Positions 32,128 through 42,444 of a stretch of DNA of 64,000 nt are shown piece by piece. The first letter of the stretch is position 1, and the number at the start of each line of letters is the position of its first letter. The position numbers and the translations under genes are program-made. The stretch lies in assembly GCA_015056205.1 (NCBI GenBank), contig SVGS01000014.1, positions 19,358-83,357 on the forward strand. The letters run 5' to 3'. The notes under the pieces are model-generated. The model saw only the letters and a list, made by a program, of their open reading frames with translations. It did no database searches and was not told where the DNA came from. Source of the stretch: Clostridiales bacterium. Lineage in GTDB: Bacteria; Bacillota; Clostridia; Christensenellales; Aristaeellaceae.

Positions 32128-34044
32128 ATGGCCGAAGAGAATTCCCGTGTATTCAGCGATTTTGACAGCTTTCTGTTCCATCAGGGCACGAACTACGAGA
32201 TCTATCAGAAAATGGGCGCGCATCCGACGGAGGAGGGGGGCGTCGCCGGAACCCGCTTCACTGTCTGGGCGCCGAACGCGCAGTACGTTTCCGTGATCTG
32301 CGCCAAAACCGGCTGGGAAAACGAGCAGTGGATGAGCCGGAGCATGTGGGACCAGGGCGTCTGGGAATGCTTCCTGCCCGGGGTCGGGGCGGGGGACGCC
32401 TACCGCTATGTGATCACCGGGGCGGACGGGGTGAAACGGTACAAATCCGATCCCTATTCCTTCTGGTACGAGAAGCGGCCCAACAACGCGTCCATCGTGA
32501 TGCCGCTGGACACCTATGAGTGGCACGACGGGGAATACCAGAGCCGGCGGGACAACACCAGGGTGCTGGAAAAGCCCATGTCCATCTACGAGGTGCACCT
32601 GGGCTCCTGGAAAAAGGGATACCAAGGGGACTGGGATGAGGACGGCTTCCTGAACTATACCCAGCTGGCGGACGATCTGACCCGCTACATGCAGTATATG
32701 GGCTTCACGCACATCGAGCTGATGGGCATCTGCGAGCATCCCTTCGATCTTTCGTGGGGATATCAGGTGACCGGATATTACGCCCCCACCAGCCGCTACG
32801 GCACGCCGGACGATTTCCGCTTTTTCGTGGACCGGATGCATCAGGCGGGGTTCGGCGTGATTCTGGACTGGGTGCCGGCCCATTTCCCGAAGGACGAATT
32901 CGCCATGGGCTGGTTCGACGGAACGCCCCTGTATGAGGGCAGCGATCCGCTCCGGCGGGAGTTCCCGGTCTGGGGCACGCTTTCCTTCGACCACACCAAG
33001 CCGGAGGTCCGCTCCTTCCTGATCGCCAACGCCATCTACTGGATCCGGGAATTCCATGTGGACGCCCTGCGGGTCGACGCCGTGGCCTCCATGCTGTACA
33101 ACGACTATGACCGGAACGAGTGGCGGCCGAACATGTTCGGCGGGCGGATGAACCTGGAGGGCATGGACTTCCTGCGGCAGCTGAACACCGAGGTATGCGG
33201 CCGGACCACCGGCTATCTGATCGCCGAGGATTCCTCGCCCGAATGGGGCATCACGGAGGACGTGAAGCGGGGCGGCCTGGGCTTCACCTTCAAGTGGAAC
33301 ATGGGCTGGATGAACGACACGATCCGCTACTTCAACCTGGATCCCGTCTACCGGAAATGGCATCACGGCCAGCTGACCCACGTGGTGGATTACGCCTTCT
33401 CGGAGAATTACGTGCTGGTGCTGAGCCACGACGAAGTGGTCTACGGCAAGGGCACCATGGTCAACAAGGCGCCGGGGGACATTCAGTCCAAAATGGGCCA
33501 GCTGAAGGCGCTCTACACCTGGCAGTTCACCCACCCGGGGAAGAAGCTGCTGTTCATGGGACAGGAGTTCGCCCAGGAGCGGGAATGGAACGTGAAGGAA
33601 AGCATCGACTGGCATCTGGTGGACGAGTTCGGCCACCGGGACGTGATGCAGTGCGTGCGGAACCTGGTGGGCCTGTACAAGATGTATCCCAGCCTGCACT
33701 GCGACAGCAAAAACCCGGCGACCTTCGAATGGGTCAACCGGGGCGACGCGGACCGGAACATTCTGGCCTTTATCCGCCGGAATCCCTGGGACTATAACGG
33801 CGCGGTGCTTTGCATCCTGAATCTGTCTCCGGTCACCTATTACGACTACAGCGCCGGCGTACCCTTCGGCGGCCTGTACAAGCGGGTGTTCAGCACCTAT
33901 GACAGCCTGCCCGGGCAGGGCAATCCGGCGGACGGCATTCCGCCGCTGACCGCGGAATGGAACGAGTGCGACGGCTATTCCCACCGGATCACCTACAGCC
34001 TGCGGCCCTTCGAGTGCATCGTGCTGGAATTCCCGAACGGCTGA
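32128..34044 (+). CDS. glgB: 1,4-alpha-glucan branching enzyme
   Basis: 638 residues from ATG 32128, GGAGG upstream. It moves alpha-1,4 glucan segments to alpha-1,6 links in glycogen. N-terminal CBM48 (GTRFTVWAPNAQYVSVI, about 33-50), then a GH13 barrel: DWVPAHFPKDEF (region I), VDALRVDAVASM with the nucleophile Asp (region II), AEDSSPEWG with the acid/base Glu (region III), and LSHDEVVYGKG (region IV). The C-terminal beta domain ends YSLRPFECIVLEF. Length is normal. It stands alone with its own promoter; no other glycogen gene is near. A GCTGACG/CGTCAGC hairpin lies at the stop codon (34040-34062). Confidence 0.95.
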   Translation: MAEENSRVFSDFDSFLFHQGTNYEIYQKMGAHPTEEGGVAGTRFTVWAPNAQYVSVICAKTGWENEQWMSRSMWDQGVWECFLPGVGAGDAYRYVITGADGVKRYKSDPYSFWYEKRPNNASIVMPLDTYEWHDGEYQSRRDNTRVLEKPMSIYEVHLGSWKKGYQGDWDEDGFLNYTQLADDLTRYMQYMGFTHIELMGICEHPFDLSWGYQVTGYYAPTSRYGTPDDFRFFVDRMHQAGFGVILDWVPAHFPKDEFAMGWFDGTPLYEGSDPLRREFPVWGTLSFDHTKPEVRSFLIANAIYWIREFHVDALRVDAVASMLYNDYDRNEWRPNMFGGRMNLEGMDFLRQLNTEVCGRTTGYLIAEDSSPEWGITEDVKRGGLGFTFKWNMGWMNDTIRYFNLDPVYRKWHHGQLTHVVDYAFSENYVLVLSHDEVVYGKGTMVNKAPGDIQSKMGQLKALYTWQFTHPGKKLLFMGQEFAQEREWNVKESIDWHLVDEFGHRDVMQCVRNLVGLYKMYPSLHCDSKNPATFEWVNRGDADRNILAFIRRNPWDYNGAVLCILNLSPVTYYDYSAGVPFGGLYKRVFSTYDSLPGQGNPADGIPPLTAEWNECDGYSHRITYSLRPFECIVLEFPNG

Positions 34045-34057
34045 CGGAAAGAAAACG

Positions 34058-34282
34058 TCAGCTGAGCATATCGGCCACGGACGCCGTGCCCGGATCGAGC
34101 TTCAGCATCTTCGCGGCGAAACCGCGGATACACTCCGCGAAGCGCTCCACGCTTCCAAGGTCGTATTTTTCGGCGTTGTAGTTCAGCCGGACGCCGAAGG
34201 CGTCCTGACCGTCGAGAATCTCGACATCCAGAAATGCCCCACGGAGGCCATGCGCCGGCTCCGGAACGGAAACCCGGGGCAA
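34058..34282 (-). pseudogene. Possible NRPS condensation-domain remnant
   Basis: Directly behind pyrG (3 bases) a 74-codon frame reads FLDVEILDGQDAFGVRLNYN then GSVERFAECIRGFAAKMLKL. This is like the last segment of condensation domains in peptide synthetases (strand, LxYN, then an ERF-x-x-H-like helix). It lacks everything else, so I read it as a fragment. It could also be a small unknown gene coupled to pyrG. Confidence 0.35.
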
Positions 34283-34284
34283 AA

Positions 34285-35880
34285 TCAGGACAGGGCGGCG
34301 CGGATGAAGCCGAGGAAGAGGGGATGGGGCTTGTTCGGACGGCTTTTGAACTCCGGATGGAACTGGACGCCCACGAAGAAGGCTTCCCCGGGAATCTCCA
34401 CCGTTTCCACCAGCCGCCCGTCGGGGGAGAGGCCGGAGAGGCAGAGCCCCGCTTCGGCCAGTTTTTCCCGGTATTCGTTGGCAAACTCATAGCGGTGGCG
34501 GTGGCGCTCGCTGATCTCCGTGCGGCCGTAGCACGCGGCGATCACGGTGCCTTCCCGCAGGACGCAGGGATACCGGCCCAGCCGCAGGGTTCCGCCCTTA
34601 TCGATCTCCTCGCTCTGGCCGGGCATGAAATCAATCACCCGGTACGGGGCGTTTTCGTCGAATTCCCGGGAATCGGCTCCGGCCAGGCCGGCGGCGTTCC
34701 GCGCGAATTCAATGACGGCCACCTGCATACCCAGGCAGATGCCGAAATAGGGCAGGTGATGCTCCCGGGCATAGCGGGCGGCCAGGATCATGCCTTCGAT
34801 GCCCCGGGATCCGAAACCGCCGGGGACGATGATGCCCTGCAGGGAGCCCAGGACGCTGTCCGCGTTCTCCTCCGTGATCCACTCGGAATCGATCCACTCA
34901 ATCTCCACCTTCACATCCTGGGCATAGCCGGCGTGGCGCAGCGCCTCGGCGACGGAGAGATAGGCGTCGTGCAGCTGGACGTATTTTCCCACCAGGCCGA
35001 TGACCACGCGCCGTTTCTGATGGCCGATGCGGTCCACCAGGGCCTCCCAGTCCGACAGATCCGGTTCCCGGGTCACAAGGCCCAGTTCCCGGCAGGCGAC
35101 CGCCGCCAGGCCGGCTTTTTCCAGCATCAGGGGGGCGGCGTAGAGGGTCGGCAGGGTGGTGTTTTCAATGACGCAGTCTTCCTTCACATTGCAGAAATGC
35201 GCGATTTTGGAGAAGATGGAGGCGTCCGTGATTTTTTCATCCGCCCGGAGCACGATGATATTCGGGCTGATGCCCATGCCCTGCAGCTCCTTGACGCTGT
35301 GCTGGGTGGGCTTGGACTTGTGCTCGCCGCTGGCCTTCAGATAGGGAACCAGCGTGACGTGGATATACAGGGCGTTTTCCCGCCCTGCCTCCAGCCCCAC
35401 CTGGCGGATGGCCTCGATGAAGGGCTGGGATTCAATATCGCCGATGGTGCCGCCGATTTCGGTGATCACCACGTCGGCGTCGGTTTTTTCCCCGACCCGG
35501 TAGATGAAGCGCTTGATTTCGTCGGTGATATGCGGAATGGTCTGCACCGTGCTGCCCAGATAGCCGCCCTGCCGCTCCCTGTGGATGACATTGGAATACA
35601 CCTTGCCGGTGGTCAGATTCGAATATTTGTTCAGATCCTCGTCGATGAAGCGCTCATAATGGCCCAGATCCAGATCCGTTTCCGCCCCGTCCTCCGTGAC
35701 ATAGACCTCGCCGTGCTGATAGGGGCTCATGGTGCCGGGGTCCGCGTTGATATACGGATCCAGCTTCTGGGCCGCGACCTTCAGCCCTCTGGCTTTCAGC
35801 AGCCGGCCCAGGGAAGCGGCCGTGATTCCCTTGCCCAGGCCCGATACGACTCCGCCGGTTACAAAAATATACTTTGTCAT
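34285..35880 (-). CDS. pyrG: CTP synthase
   Basis: 531 residues from ATG 35880. It makes CTP from UTP, ATP and glutamine. The N-terminal synthetase domain has [20 protein letters not shown] (ATP loop) and [20 protein letters not shown] UTP-site residues; the C-terminal glutamine amidotransferase domain has [10 protein letters not shown] with the catalytic Cys, and [13 protein letters not shown] with the catalytic His-Glu. Length is typical. Start is 19 bases behind purB, so it is the last gene of a glmS-purA-purB-pyrG operon whose glutamine-using ends (GlmS, PyrG) suggest joint nitrogen control. Confidence 0.97.
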   Translation of the reverse strand: MTKYIFVTGGVVSGLGKGITAASLGRLLKARGLKVAAQKLDPYINADPGTMSPYQHGEVYVTEDGAETDLDLGHYERFIDEDLNKYSNLTTGKVYSNVIHRERQGGYLGSTVQTIPHITDEIKRFIYRVGEKTDADVVITEIGGTIGDIESQPFIEAIRQVGLEAGRENALYIHVTLVPYLKASGEHKSKPTQHSVKELQGMGISPNIIVLRADEKITDASIFSKIAHFCNVKEDCVIENTTLPTLYAAPLMLEKAGLAAVACRELGLVTREPDLSDWEALVDRIGHQKRRVVIGLVGKYVQLHDAYLSVAEALRHAGYAQDVKVEIEWIDSEWITEENADSVLGSLQGIIVPGGFGSRGIEGMILAARYAREHHLPYFGICLGMQVAVIEFARNAAGLAGADSREFDENAPYRVIDFMPGQSEEIDKGGTLRLGRYPCVLREGTVIAACYGRTEISERHRHRYEFANEYREKLAEAGLCLSGLSPDGRLVETVEIPGEAFFVGVQFHPEFKSRPNKPHPLFLGFIRAALS

Positions 35881-35899
35881 CCGTCCCCGTCCTTTCTGC

Positions 35900-37315
35900 C
35901 TACAGGTCGATTTCGTCCGCCTGCGGCGCCGCGTCTGTCAGCATGGGGCGCACCAGGTCCAGAAACCGGGAAACCTGTTCGCCGCAGCGTCCGGTAAAGT
36001 TTTTCGGATCCAGGAGGGCTTCCATCTCCGCCAGGGAAAGGCCGAAGCGGTGCTCGGCGGCCAGCCGGGCCAGCAGATCGCAGTCCTCGCCGTTTTTCAT
36101 CCGGGCGGTGGCCTCCATGGAGCACCGGCGGATGATTTCATGCAGCTCCTGCCGGTCACCGCCCTTTTTGACCGCCTCCATCAGCAGGTTTTCCGTCGCG
36201 ATGAAGGGCAGGTATTCCCGCAGTGTTTTATCCACGATTTTTTCATTCACCCGCAGGCCGCCGGCCACGTTCCGCGCCAGCCGCAGCACCGCGTCGGCGC
36301 AGAGGAAGCCCTCCGGAAGGGAGATTCTCCGGTTGGCGCTGTCGTCCAGCGTGCGCTCCATCCACTGGGCGGAGGCGGTCATCGGCGCGTTCAGCGCGTC
36401 GGCCATCAGATACCGGCTCAGGGAACAGATCCGCTCGCAGCGCATGGGATTCCGCTTATAGGCCATGGCGGAAGAGCCGATCTGGTTTTCCTCGAAGGGC
36501 TCCTCCACCTGCCGGTCGTGCTGCAGGAGCCGGAGGTCCGTGGCCATGCGGCAGGCGCTCTGGGCGATGGAGGACAGGGCGTTCAGAATCCGGCTGTCGG
36601 TTTTGCGCGGATAGGTCTGGCCGCAGACCTCATAGCAGGCGTCAAAGCCGAAATCAGCCGCCAGCGCGCGGTTCAGGGCATCGGTTTTCGCGCCGTCCCC
36701 GCTGAACAGGCTCTGGAAGCTGGCCTCCGTGCCGGTGGTGCCCCGGCAGCCGAGGAAACGGATGTTTTCCAGGGCGAAATCCACCTCGCGCACGTCGCTC
36801 AGGAAATCCTGCATCCACAGTGCCGCCCGCTTGCCGAGGGTCACCGGCTGGGCCGGCTGATAATGCGTATAGCCGAGGGTGGGCAGATCCTTATACCGGT
36901 CCGCGAAGCGGGCCAGGGCCTCCAGCACGCCCAGCAGCTCCTTTCTCAGATACCGCAGGGCGTCCCGGTACAGAATCAGGTCGGCGTTATCCGTCACGTA
37001 GCAGCTGGTGGCCCCCAGATGCAGGATGCCCGCTGCTTCGGGAGCGGCCTGGCCGTAGGCATAGATATGGGCCATGACGTCGTGGCGGACTTCCTTTTCC
37101 CGCCGGCGCACACAGTCGTAGTCGATATCCTCCTGATGCGCTTCCAGCGCCGCCACCTGTTCCTCCGTGATGGGCAGGCCCAGGTTCCGCTCCTCCCGGG
37201 CCAGCGCGGTCCAGAGCTTCCGCCAGGTCCGGTACCGGGTATCGGCGGAAAAGAGCCGCAGCATATAGTCCGAGGCATACCGGGAGGCCAGGGGTGATTC
37301 ATACCGGTCGGTCAT
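35900..37315 (-). CDS. purB: Adenylosuccinate lyase
   Basis: 471 residues from ATG 37315 ([20 protein letters not shown]). ATGA overlap with the purA stop supports this start over a 25-residue upstream extension. It splits fumarate from SAICAR and adenylosuccinate. Fumarase/aspartase signature [15 protein letters not shown] (about 270-284) and the His-bearing [15 protein letters not shown] and [11 protein letters not shown] segments are present. It is closer to the longer eukaryote-like PurB class than to B. subtilis PurB. Coupled to purA. Confidence 0.96.
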   Translation of the reverse strand: MTDRYESPLASRYASDYMLRLFSADTRYRTWRKLWTALAREERNLGLPITEEQVAALEAHQEDIDYDCVRRREKEVRHDVMAHIYAYGQAAPEAAGILHLGATSCYVTDNADLILYRDALRYLRKELLGVLEALARFADRYKDLPTLGYTHYQPAQPVTLGKRAALWMQDFLSDVREVDFALENIRFLGCRGTTGTEASFQSLFSGDGAKTDALNRALAADFGFDACYEVCGQTYPRKTDSRILNALSSIAQSACRMATDLRLLQHDRQVEEPFEENQIGSSAMAYKRNPMRCERICSLSRYLMADALNAPMTASAQWMERTLDDSANRRISLPEGFLCADAVLRLARNVAGGLRVNEKIVDKTLREYLPFIATENLLMEAVKKGGDRQELHEIIRRCSMEATARMKNGEDCDLLARLAAEHRFGLSLAEMEALLDPKNFTGRCGEQVSRFLDLVRPMLTDAAPQADEIDL

Positions 37316-38607
37316 TTTTCTTCCCTCCGTGTTTCCCGGATAATGATCCGGTCCCGTTCCGCGCCCACCGAGATATAGACGATCGGGCATCCGACGGCTT
37401 TTTCAATCAGGGTAACGTAATCCTTCGCGGCCCGCGGCAGATCCTCCCAGCGGCGCACGCCGGAGATATCGCACTGCCAGCCTTCCGCGTATTCGATGAC
37501 CGGCTCCGCGGCGTTCAGCTCCGTGGGGAAGGGGAAGTCATCGGTTTCCGCTCCGTTCACCCGGTAGCGGACGCAGACCGGGATGGTTTTCCAGGCGCTG
37601 AGCACATCCAGCTTGGTCAGGGCGATGGCGGTCGCTCCCTGCATTTCCGTGCCGTAGCGGGTGGCCACCAGATCGATGGGGCCGACCCGGCGGGGCCTTC
37701 CCGTTTTTGCCCCGTATTCCGCCCCGGCCTCCCGGAGCTTCTCCGCCTCTTCGCCGAAGAGCTCGCAGACGAAGGGGCCTTCACCCACGCAGGTGGAATA
37801 GGCCTTGACCACGCCGATCACCTCCTCCGTCCGCAGGGACGGCAGGCCGGCGCCGATGGGGGCGTAGGCCGCCAGTGTATTGGAGGAGGTCGTATAGGGG
37901 CAGATGCCGTAATCCAGATCCCGCAGGGCGCCCAGCTGGGCCTCGAAGAGCATGCGCTTTCCTTCGGCGCGGGCCTGTTTCAGGTACCGCCCCGTATCGC
38001 AGACAAAGGGCTTCACGGCCTCGCCCCATTCCCCCAGCCACGCTTCCAGCTGCTCCAGGGTGACCGGCTGCGCGCCGTAAACCCGGGTCAGCGTCAGGTT
38101 TTTCCACTCCAGCAGATCCCGCAGATGGGCGTGCAGCTCCTCCGGATGAAACAGCTCGCCGGCCAGCACCGTCTTCTTCTGGTACTTGTCCGAATAGAAG
38201 GGGGCGATGCCCTGCTTCGTGGATCCGTACTGCTTATCGGCCAGCCGGGCTTCTTCCAGCGCGTCCAGATCCCGGTGCCACGGAAGCAGCAGGGAGGCCC
38301 GGTCGCTGATCTTCAGATTCTCCGGCGTGACGGGAACGCCCCGGGAGGCGACCTCCCGGATTTCCCGGATCAGGTTTTCCGGATCCAGGGCGACCCCGTT
38401 TCCCAGCACGTTGACCACGCCGTCATGAAAGATGCCGGAGGGAAGGAGATGGAGGGCAAACTTTCCCCGGTCGTTGATGACCGTGTGCCCGGCGTTTCCG
38501 CCGCCCTGATAACGGATCACGATATCATAGTTCTCCGTCAGCAGATCCACGATCCGGCCTTTGCCTTCGTCGCCCCAGTTGATTCCGACAATCGCACAGT
38601 TACTCAT
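37312..38607 (-). CDS. purA: Adenylosuccinate synthetase
   Basis: 431 residues from ATG 38607. It joins IMP and aspartate using GTP. GDEGKGRIVD (P-loop-like, about 13) and GGGNAGHTVINDRGKFALHL hold the catalytic Asp and His; GVVKAYSTCVGEGPFVCEL and the C-terminal TKLDVLSAW are conserved. Located between glmS (56 bases upstream) and purB (overlap). No promoter is apparent in the glmS-purA gap, so it is likely driven by the attenuated glmS promoter. Confidence 0.97.
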   Translation of the reverse strand: MSNCAIVGINWGDEGKGRIVDLLTENYDIVIRYQGGGNAGHTVINDRGKFALHLLPSGIFHDGVVNVLGNGVALDPENLIREIREVASRGVPVTPENLKISDRASLLLPWHRDLDALEEARLADKQYGSTKQGIAPFYSDKYQKKTVLAGELFHPEELHAHLRDLLEWKNLTLTRVYGAQPVTLEQLEAWLGEWGEAVKPFVCDTGRYLKQARAEGKRMLFEAQLGALRDLDYGICPYTTSSNTLAAYAPIGAGLPSLRTEEVIGVVKAYSTCVGEGPFVCELFGEEAEKLREAGAEYGAKTGRPRRVGPIDLVATRYGTEMQGATAIALTKLDVLSAWKTIPVCVRYRVNGAETDDFPFPTELNAAEPVIEYAEGWQCDISGVRRWEDLPRAAKDYVTLIEKAVGCPIVYISVGAERDRIIIRETRREEK

Positions 38608-38663
38608 GAAAAAACCGCCCCTTTGCTTTCTGAATTCACGGGAGTTCCGGGTTTCCGCCGCTT

Positions 38664-40532
38664 TTATTCCACCGTCACGCTTTTGGCCAGATTGCGGGGT
38701 TTATCCACGTCCAGCCCGCGGTTGACGCTGGTGTAATACCCCAGCAGCTGCAGGGGGACGATGGCCAGGGAGGCGATGAAATGCTCATCGGTTTTCGGCA
38801 CATAGACGGTGAAATTGACCGAATCCTCCACGGAGAAGTTGCCGTTGGTGGTCAGCCCCATCAGATAGGCGCCGCGGCTCTTGCATTCCAGCATGTTGCT
38901 CAGGGTCTTTTCGAACAGGCTGCTCTGGGTCAGCACACCGATGACCAGGGTGTTCTGCTCGATCAGGCTGATGGTGCCGTGCTTCAGCTCGCCCGCGGCA
39001 TAGGCTTCCGAATGAATATAGCTGATTTCCTTCATCTTCAGGCTGCCTTCCAGGCTGATGGCGTAATCCAGGCCCCGGCCGATGAAGAAGATGTCGTGGG
39101 TGTTGGCGATCTTGGAGGAGAACCACTGCAGCCGCTGCTTTTCCTCCAGCACCCGGCTGATCTGATCCGGGATCGCCTGCAGCGCCGCGATCAGCTCCCC
39201 GCTTTTTTCCTCCGTAATCGCGCCGCGCACCAGCGCCAGCCGCACCGCCAGCGCGTCCATGGCGATCAGCTGGGCGCTGTAGGCCTTGGTGGTCGCCACG
39301 GCGATCTCCGGCCCGGCGAGGGTATAGAGCGTATGATCCGCTTCCCGCGCGATGGTGGAGCCGATCACGTTGACCACCGCCAGGGTGAGCGCGCCCCGCT
39401 CCTTCGCGACCCGCAGGGCGGCCAGGCTGTCCGCCGTTTCGCCGCTCTGGGAGATGACGATGACCAGGGTGTCCGGGGAGGAGGGAATGCGCCGGTACCG
39501 GTATTCGCTGGCCAGCTCCACCCGGACCGGAACGCCCGCGAGATCCTCAATCACATACTGGGCGGCCACGCTGACGTGCCAGGCGGAACCGCAGGCCGCG
39601 ATATCAATCTGGCGGATGCCCCGGAGAATATCGTCTGTCAGCCCGGTGGCGGACAGATCGACCGCCCCGTCCCGGATCAGGCTGTTCAGCGTATCCCGGA
39701 CGGCCCGGGGCTGTTCATGGATTTCCTTGAGCATGAAATGCTCGTAGCCGTCCTTCTCCGCGGCGGCGGTATCCCAGGTGATCTCCGTCAGGGGGAGCTG
39801 TACCTCGTCGCCGTTCAGGTCGTAAAACAGGACCTCGCCGGGGCGGATCCGCCCGACCTGCAGATTGCCGATATAATACACCTGGCGGGTGAACTTCAGG
39901 ATCGCCGGCACATCGGAGGCCAGAAAGGAGGCGCCCTCCGATGTGCCGATCACGAGGGGGGAGTCCTTCCGGGCGACGAAGATTTCATCGGGATAATCCC
40001 GGAACATCAGCGCCAGGGCATAGCTGCCCCTCACGCGCACCATGGTCCGCGTGATCGCGTCCACCGGGCCGATCTTATACTTCTTGTAATAATAGTCCAC
40101 CAGCTTGACGGCGACTTCCGTATCCGTATCGCTGTAGAACGTGTAGCCGTGGCGCAGCAGCTTTTCCTTCAGCTCGGTGAAGTTCTCGATAATGCCGTTA
40201 TGCACGCCCACCACGTCGCTTTCCACCGGGCCCGAGCCGGAGCCGGAGCAGTTGCCGCTGACATGGGGATGGGCATTGACCATGCTGGGATCCCCGTGGG
40301 TGGCCCAGCGGGTATGGCCGATGCCGCAGGTGCCGGGCAGAGCCCGCCCCTGATCCGTCTTGTCCGCCAGGTGGTACAGCTTTCCCAGCGCCTTGACCAC
40401 CTCGGCGGGGGCACTTCCGTCCCGCACCGCCAGCCCGGCGGAGTCATAGCCCCGGTATTCCAGCCGGGACAGCCCGTCCAGCAGAATGGGGGCCGCCTGA
40501 TCGCGCCCCGTGTATCCGACGATTCCGCACAT
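38664..40532 (-). CDS. glmS: Glutamine-fructose-6-phosphate aminotransferase
   Basis: 622 residues from ATG 40532. It makes glucosamine-6-phosphate from fructose-6-phosphate and glutamine. N-terminal glutaminase with catalytic Cys2 (MCGIVGYTG), HTRWATHG and CGSAWHVSV-type SIS domains (IVISQSGETADSL, about 350) and the C-terminal KPRNLAKSVTVE. There is no sign of the glmS ribozyme; instead the gene has an attenuator leader with the GGCAAAGGCGTC motif. Leads the operon with purA, purB and pyrG. Confidence 0.97.
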   Translation of the reverse strand: MCGIVGYTGRDQAAPILLDGLSRLEYRGYDSAGLAVRDGSAPAEVVKALGKLYHLADKTDQGRALPGTCGIGHTRWATHGDPSMVNAHPHVSGNCSGSGSGPVESDVVGVHNGIIENFTELKEKLLRHGYTFYSDTDTEVAVKLVDYYYKKYKIGPVDAITRTMVRVRGSYALALMFRDYPDEIFVARKDSPLVIGTSEGASFLASDVPAILKFTRQVYYIGNLQVGRIRPGEVLFYDLNGDEVQLPLTEITWDTAAAEKDGYEHFMLKEIHEQPRAVRDTLNSLIRDGAVDLSATGLTDDILRGIRQIDIAACGSAWHVSVAAQYVIEDLAGVPVRVELASEYRYRRIPSSPDTLVIVISQSGETADSLAALRVAKERGALTLAVVNVIGSTIAREADHTLYTLAGPEIAVATTKAYSAQLIAMDALAVRLALVRGAITEEKSGELIAALQAIPDQISRVLEEKQRLQWFSSKIANTHDIFFIGRGLDYAISLEGSLKMKEISYIHSEAYAAGELKHGTISLIEQNTLVIGVLTQSSLFEKTLSNMLECKSRGAYLMGLTTNGNFSVEDSVNFTVYVPKTDEHFIASLAIVPLQLLGYYTSVNRGLDVDKPRNLAKSVTVE

Positions 40533-40556
40533 GATTCAATCCTCCGGCAAATGAAG

Positions 40557-40631
40557 AAGGCAAAGGGATCCTGTACATGACGCCTTTGCCTTGCCTGTGG
40601 AAATCATACCACGTTATGAAACTGATGTCAA
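40557..40631 (-). promoter_or_regulatory. glmS promoter and ANTAR-type attenuator leader
   Basis: TTGACA (complement of 40626-40631), 17 bp, TATGAT (complement of 40603-40608). The transcript begins at once with GGCAAAGGCGTC (complement of 40579-40590), which can fold GGC[AAAGGC]GTC with a six-base loop having A1 and G4. AAGGCAAAGG also pairs with CCTTTGCCTT (40557-40566 with 40583-40592) as a terminator-like stem followed by CTTCATTT. The two folds exclude one another. Confidence 0.7.
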
Positions 40632-40681
40632 TACGTTATAATACATCCTATGCGTTGGAGCGGTTTCGGCCGGGGAAGGCC

Positions 40682-41494
40682 TTACCGGTTCAGCAGCATC
40701 CGGTCGTTGGCCAGCTCCCGGCCGCTGACTTTTTCAAACTGGGCGAGCAGGTCTTCCACGGTCATATGCCGTTTCTGCTCCGCGTCCAGATCCAGGATCA
40801 CGTTTCCCTCATGCATCATGATCGTCCGGTTGCCCATGGCCAGGGCGTCCTTCATGTTATGGGTGACCATGAGGGCGGTCAGGCTGTTTTCCTGAATCAG
40901 CTGAGCGGTCAGGCGCAGCACCTTTTCGGCCGTTTTGGGGTCCAGGGCGGCGGTATGCTCATCCAGCAGGAGCAGCTCCGGCTGTTTCAGGGTGGCCATC
41001 AGCAGGGTCAGCGCCTGGCGCTGGCCGCCGGAGAGCAGGCCGACCTTGCTGCTCATACGGTTTTCCAGCCCGAGCTCCAGGGAAGCCAGCTTTTCCCGGT
41101 ACAGGGCGCGTTCCCGGGAGGTGATGCCCCAGCGAAGGCCGCGGGGCTGCCCCCGCCGGATCGCCAGGGCCAGGTTTTCCTCAATATTCATGGAGGCGGC
41201 CGTGCCGGTCATCGGGTCCTGAAAAACCCGCCCCAGGAACACCGCGCGCCGGTGCTCCGGCAGATGCGTGATGATCCGGTCGCTGAGGAGAATGTCGCCG
41301 CTGTCCACCGGAAAGGTGCCGGCGACGGCATTCAGCATGGTGCTTTTGCCGGCGCCGTTGCCGCCGATGACGGTGACGAAATCCCCCTTGCGCAGATTCA
41401 GACTGAGGCCGGACAGGGCTTTTTTCTCCATGGTGGTTCCCGGATTGAAGGTTTTATACACATTCCGGAGGATCAGCATATCCGGATCAGACAC
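40682..41494 (-). CDS. ABC transporter ATPase (TrpX-type system)
   Basis: 270 residues from ATG 41494, overlapping the permease stop by 8 bases. Walker A GGNGAGKST (about 44), Q-loop VFQDPMTGTAA, signature LSGGQRQALTLLMA and Walker B LLLLDEHTAALDP are intact; His in MVTHNM. It energises the importer encoded with it. Such three-gene sets (periplasmic protein of the ABC_sub_bind type, permease, ATPase) transport aromatic amino acids or similar compounds in some bacteria; the substrate here is unknown. Confidence 0.9.
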   Translation of the reverse strand: MSDPDMLILRNVYKTFNPGTTMEKKALSGLSLNLRKGDFVTVIGGNGAGKSTMLNAVAGTFPVDSGDILLSDRIITHLPEHRRAVFLGRVFQDPMTGTAASMNIEENLALAIRRGQPRGLRWGITSRERALYREKLASLELGLENRMSSKVGLLSGGQRQALTLLMATLKQPELLLLDEHTAALDPKTAEKVLRLTAQLIQENSLTALMVTHNMKDALAMGNRTIMMHEGNVILDLDAEQKRHMTVEDLLAQFEKVSGRELANDRMLLNR

Positions 41495-42431
41495 GGCTCG
41501 TCCCTCCCTTCATCTTCCGGGCGGTGACCTGCGCTTTCCAGTGCGGCATGGCCAGGAAGAGGGCTACCACCACGGCGGTCAGGAGCTTCAGGTCGTCCGT
41601 GTTCAGGCCGAGCCAGAGCACGATCTGGATGACCAGATAATAGATGATCGCGCCGAAGGATACGGCCAGCAGCTTCAGGGCGAAATTCCGGAACAGTTTG
41701 CCGAAAATCACTTCTCCGATAATGACGGCGGCCAGGCCGATCACGATGGCGCCGCGTCCCATGGACACGTCCGAGAAGCCCTGGTACTGGGCCATCAGCG
41801 CGCCGCAGAAGGCCACGAGGCCGTTGCTGATCATCAGGCCGATCACCTTGCCGTGGCTGGTATTGATGCCTTGAGCCCGGGCCATCTGCTGATTCGCTCC
41901 GACGGCGCGCAGGCCGCAGCCGTATTCCGTGCCGAAGAACCAGTACATGAGGCCGATCAGCACGGCGGTGATCAGCAGCATCAGCCAGATCGGGTTTTCC
42001 AGGGTGAAGCTGCCCACATTCCGCAGGGAAACCAGCATGTTCTTATACTTGTTGATGCTCAGGGGAACGTTGGCCCGGGAGCCCAGATCCGTACCGATGC
42101 CCTGGATCCGAAGGTTGACGGAGTAGAGGGCAAGCTGGGTCAGGATTCCGGCGAGGATGGCGGGAATGCCCATGGCCGTATGGAAAAGACCGGTTACGGC
42201 GCCGGCCGCCATGCCGGCCAGGAAGGCGATCAGCGCCGCCAGCCACGGATGGACGCCGTTCGCGATCAGGATGGCCGCGACCGCGCCCCCGGTGGCAATG
42301 GAGCCGTCCACCGTCAGATCCGCGATATCCAGAATGCGGAAAGTGATATACACCCCGATCGCCATGATGCCCCAGATCAGGCCCTGGGCAACGGCGCCCG
42401 GCAGTTGATTCAGCAATTGCGCGAAGTTCAA
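41487..42431 (-). CDS. ABC transporter permease (TrpX-type system)
   Basis: 314 residues from ATG 42431, eight to nine hydrophobic segments, with the branched-chain/ribose permease superfamily pattern: DLTVDGSIATGGAVAAI (second helix region) and RAVGANQQMARAQGINTSHG as coupling loop. It follows the binding-protein gene by 13 bases. Context gives an importer for a small amino-acid-like compound. Confidence 0.9.
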   Translation of the reverse strand: MNFAQLLNQLPGAVAQGLIWGIMAIGVYITFRILDIADLTVDGSIATGGAVAAILIANGVHPWLAALIAFLAGMAAGAVTGLFHTAMGIPAILAGILTQLALYSVNLRIQGIGTDLGSRANVPLSINKYKNMLVSLRNVGSFTLENPIWLMLLITAVLIGLMYWFFGTEYGCGLRAVGANQQMARAQGINTSHGKVIGLMISNGLVAFCGALMAQYQGFSDVSMGRGAIVIGLAAVIIGEVIFGKLFRNFALKLLAVSFGAIIYYLVIQIVLWLGLNTDDLKLLTAVVVALFLAMPHWKAQVTARKMKGGTSRV

Positions 42432-42444
42432 GGATTTTCCTCCC

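Noticed and set aside
38533..40680. glmS ribozyme upstream of glmS
   Set aside because: The space between promoter and start is only about 70 bases and holds a terminator-type hairpin; the ribozyme needs a longer conserved core.
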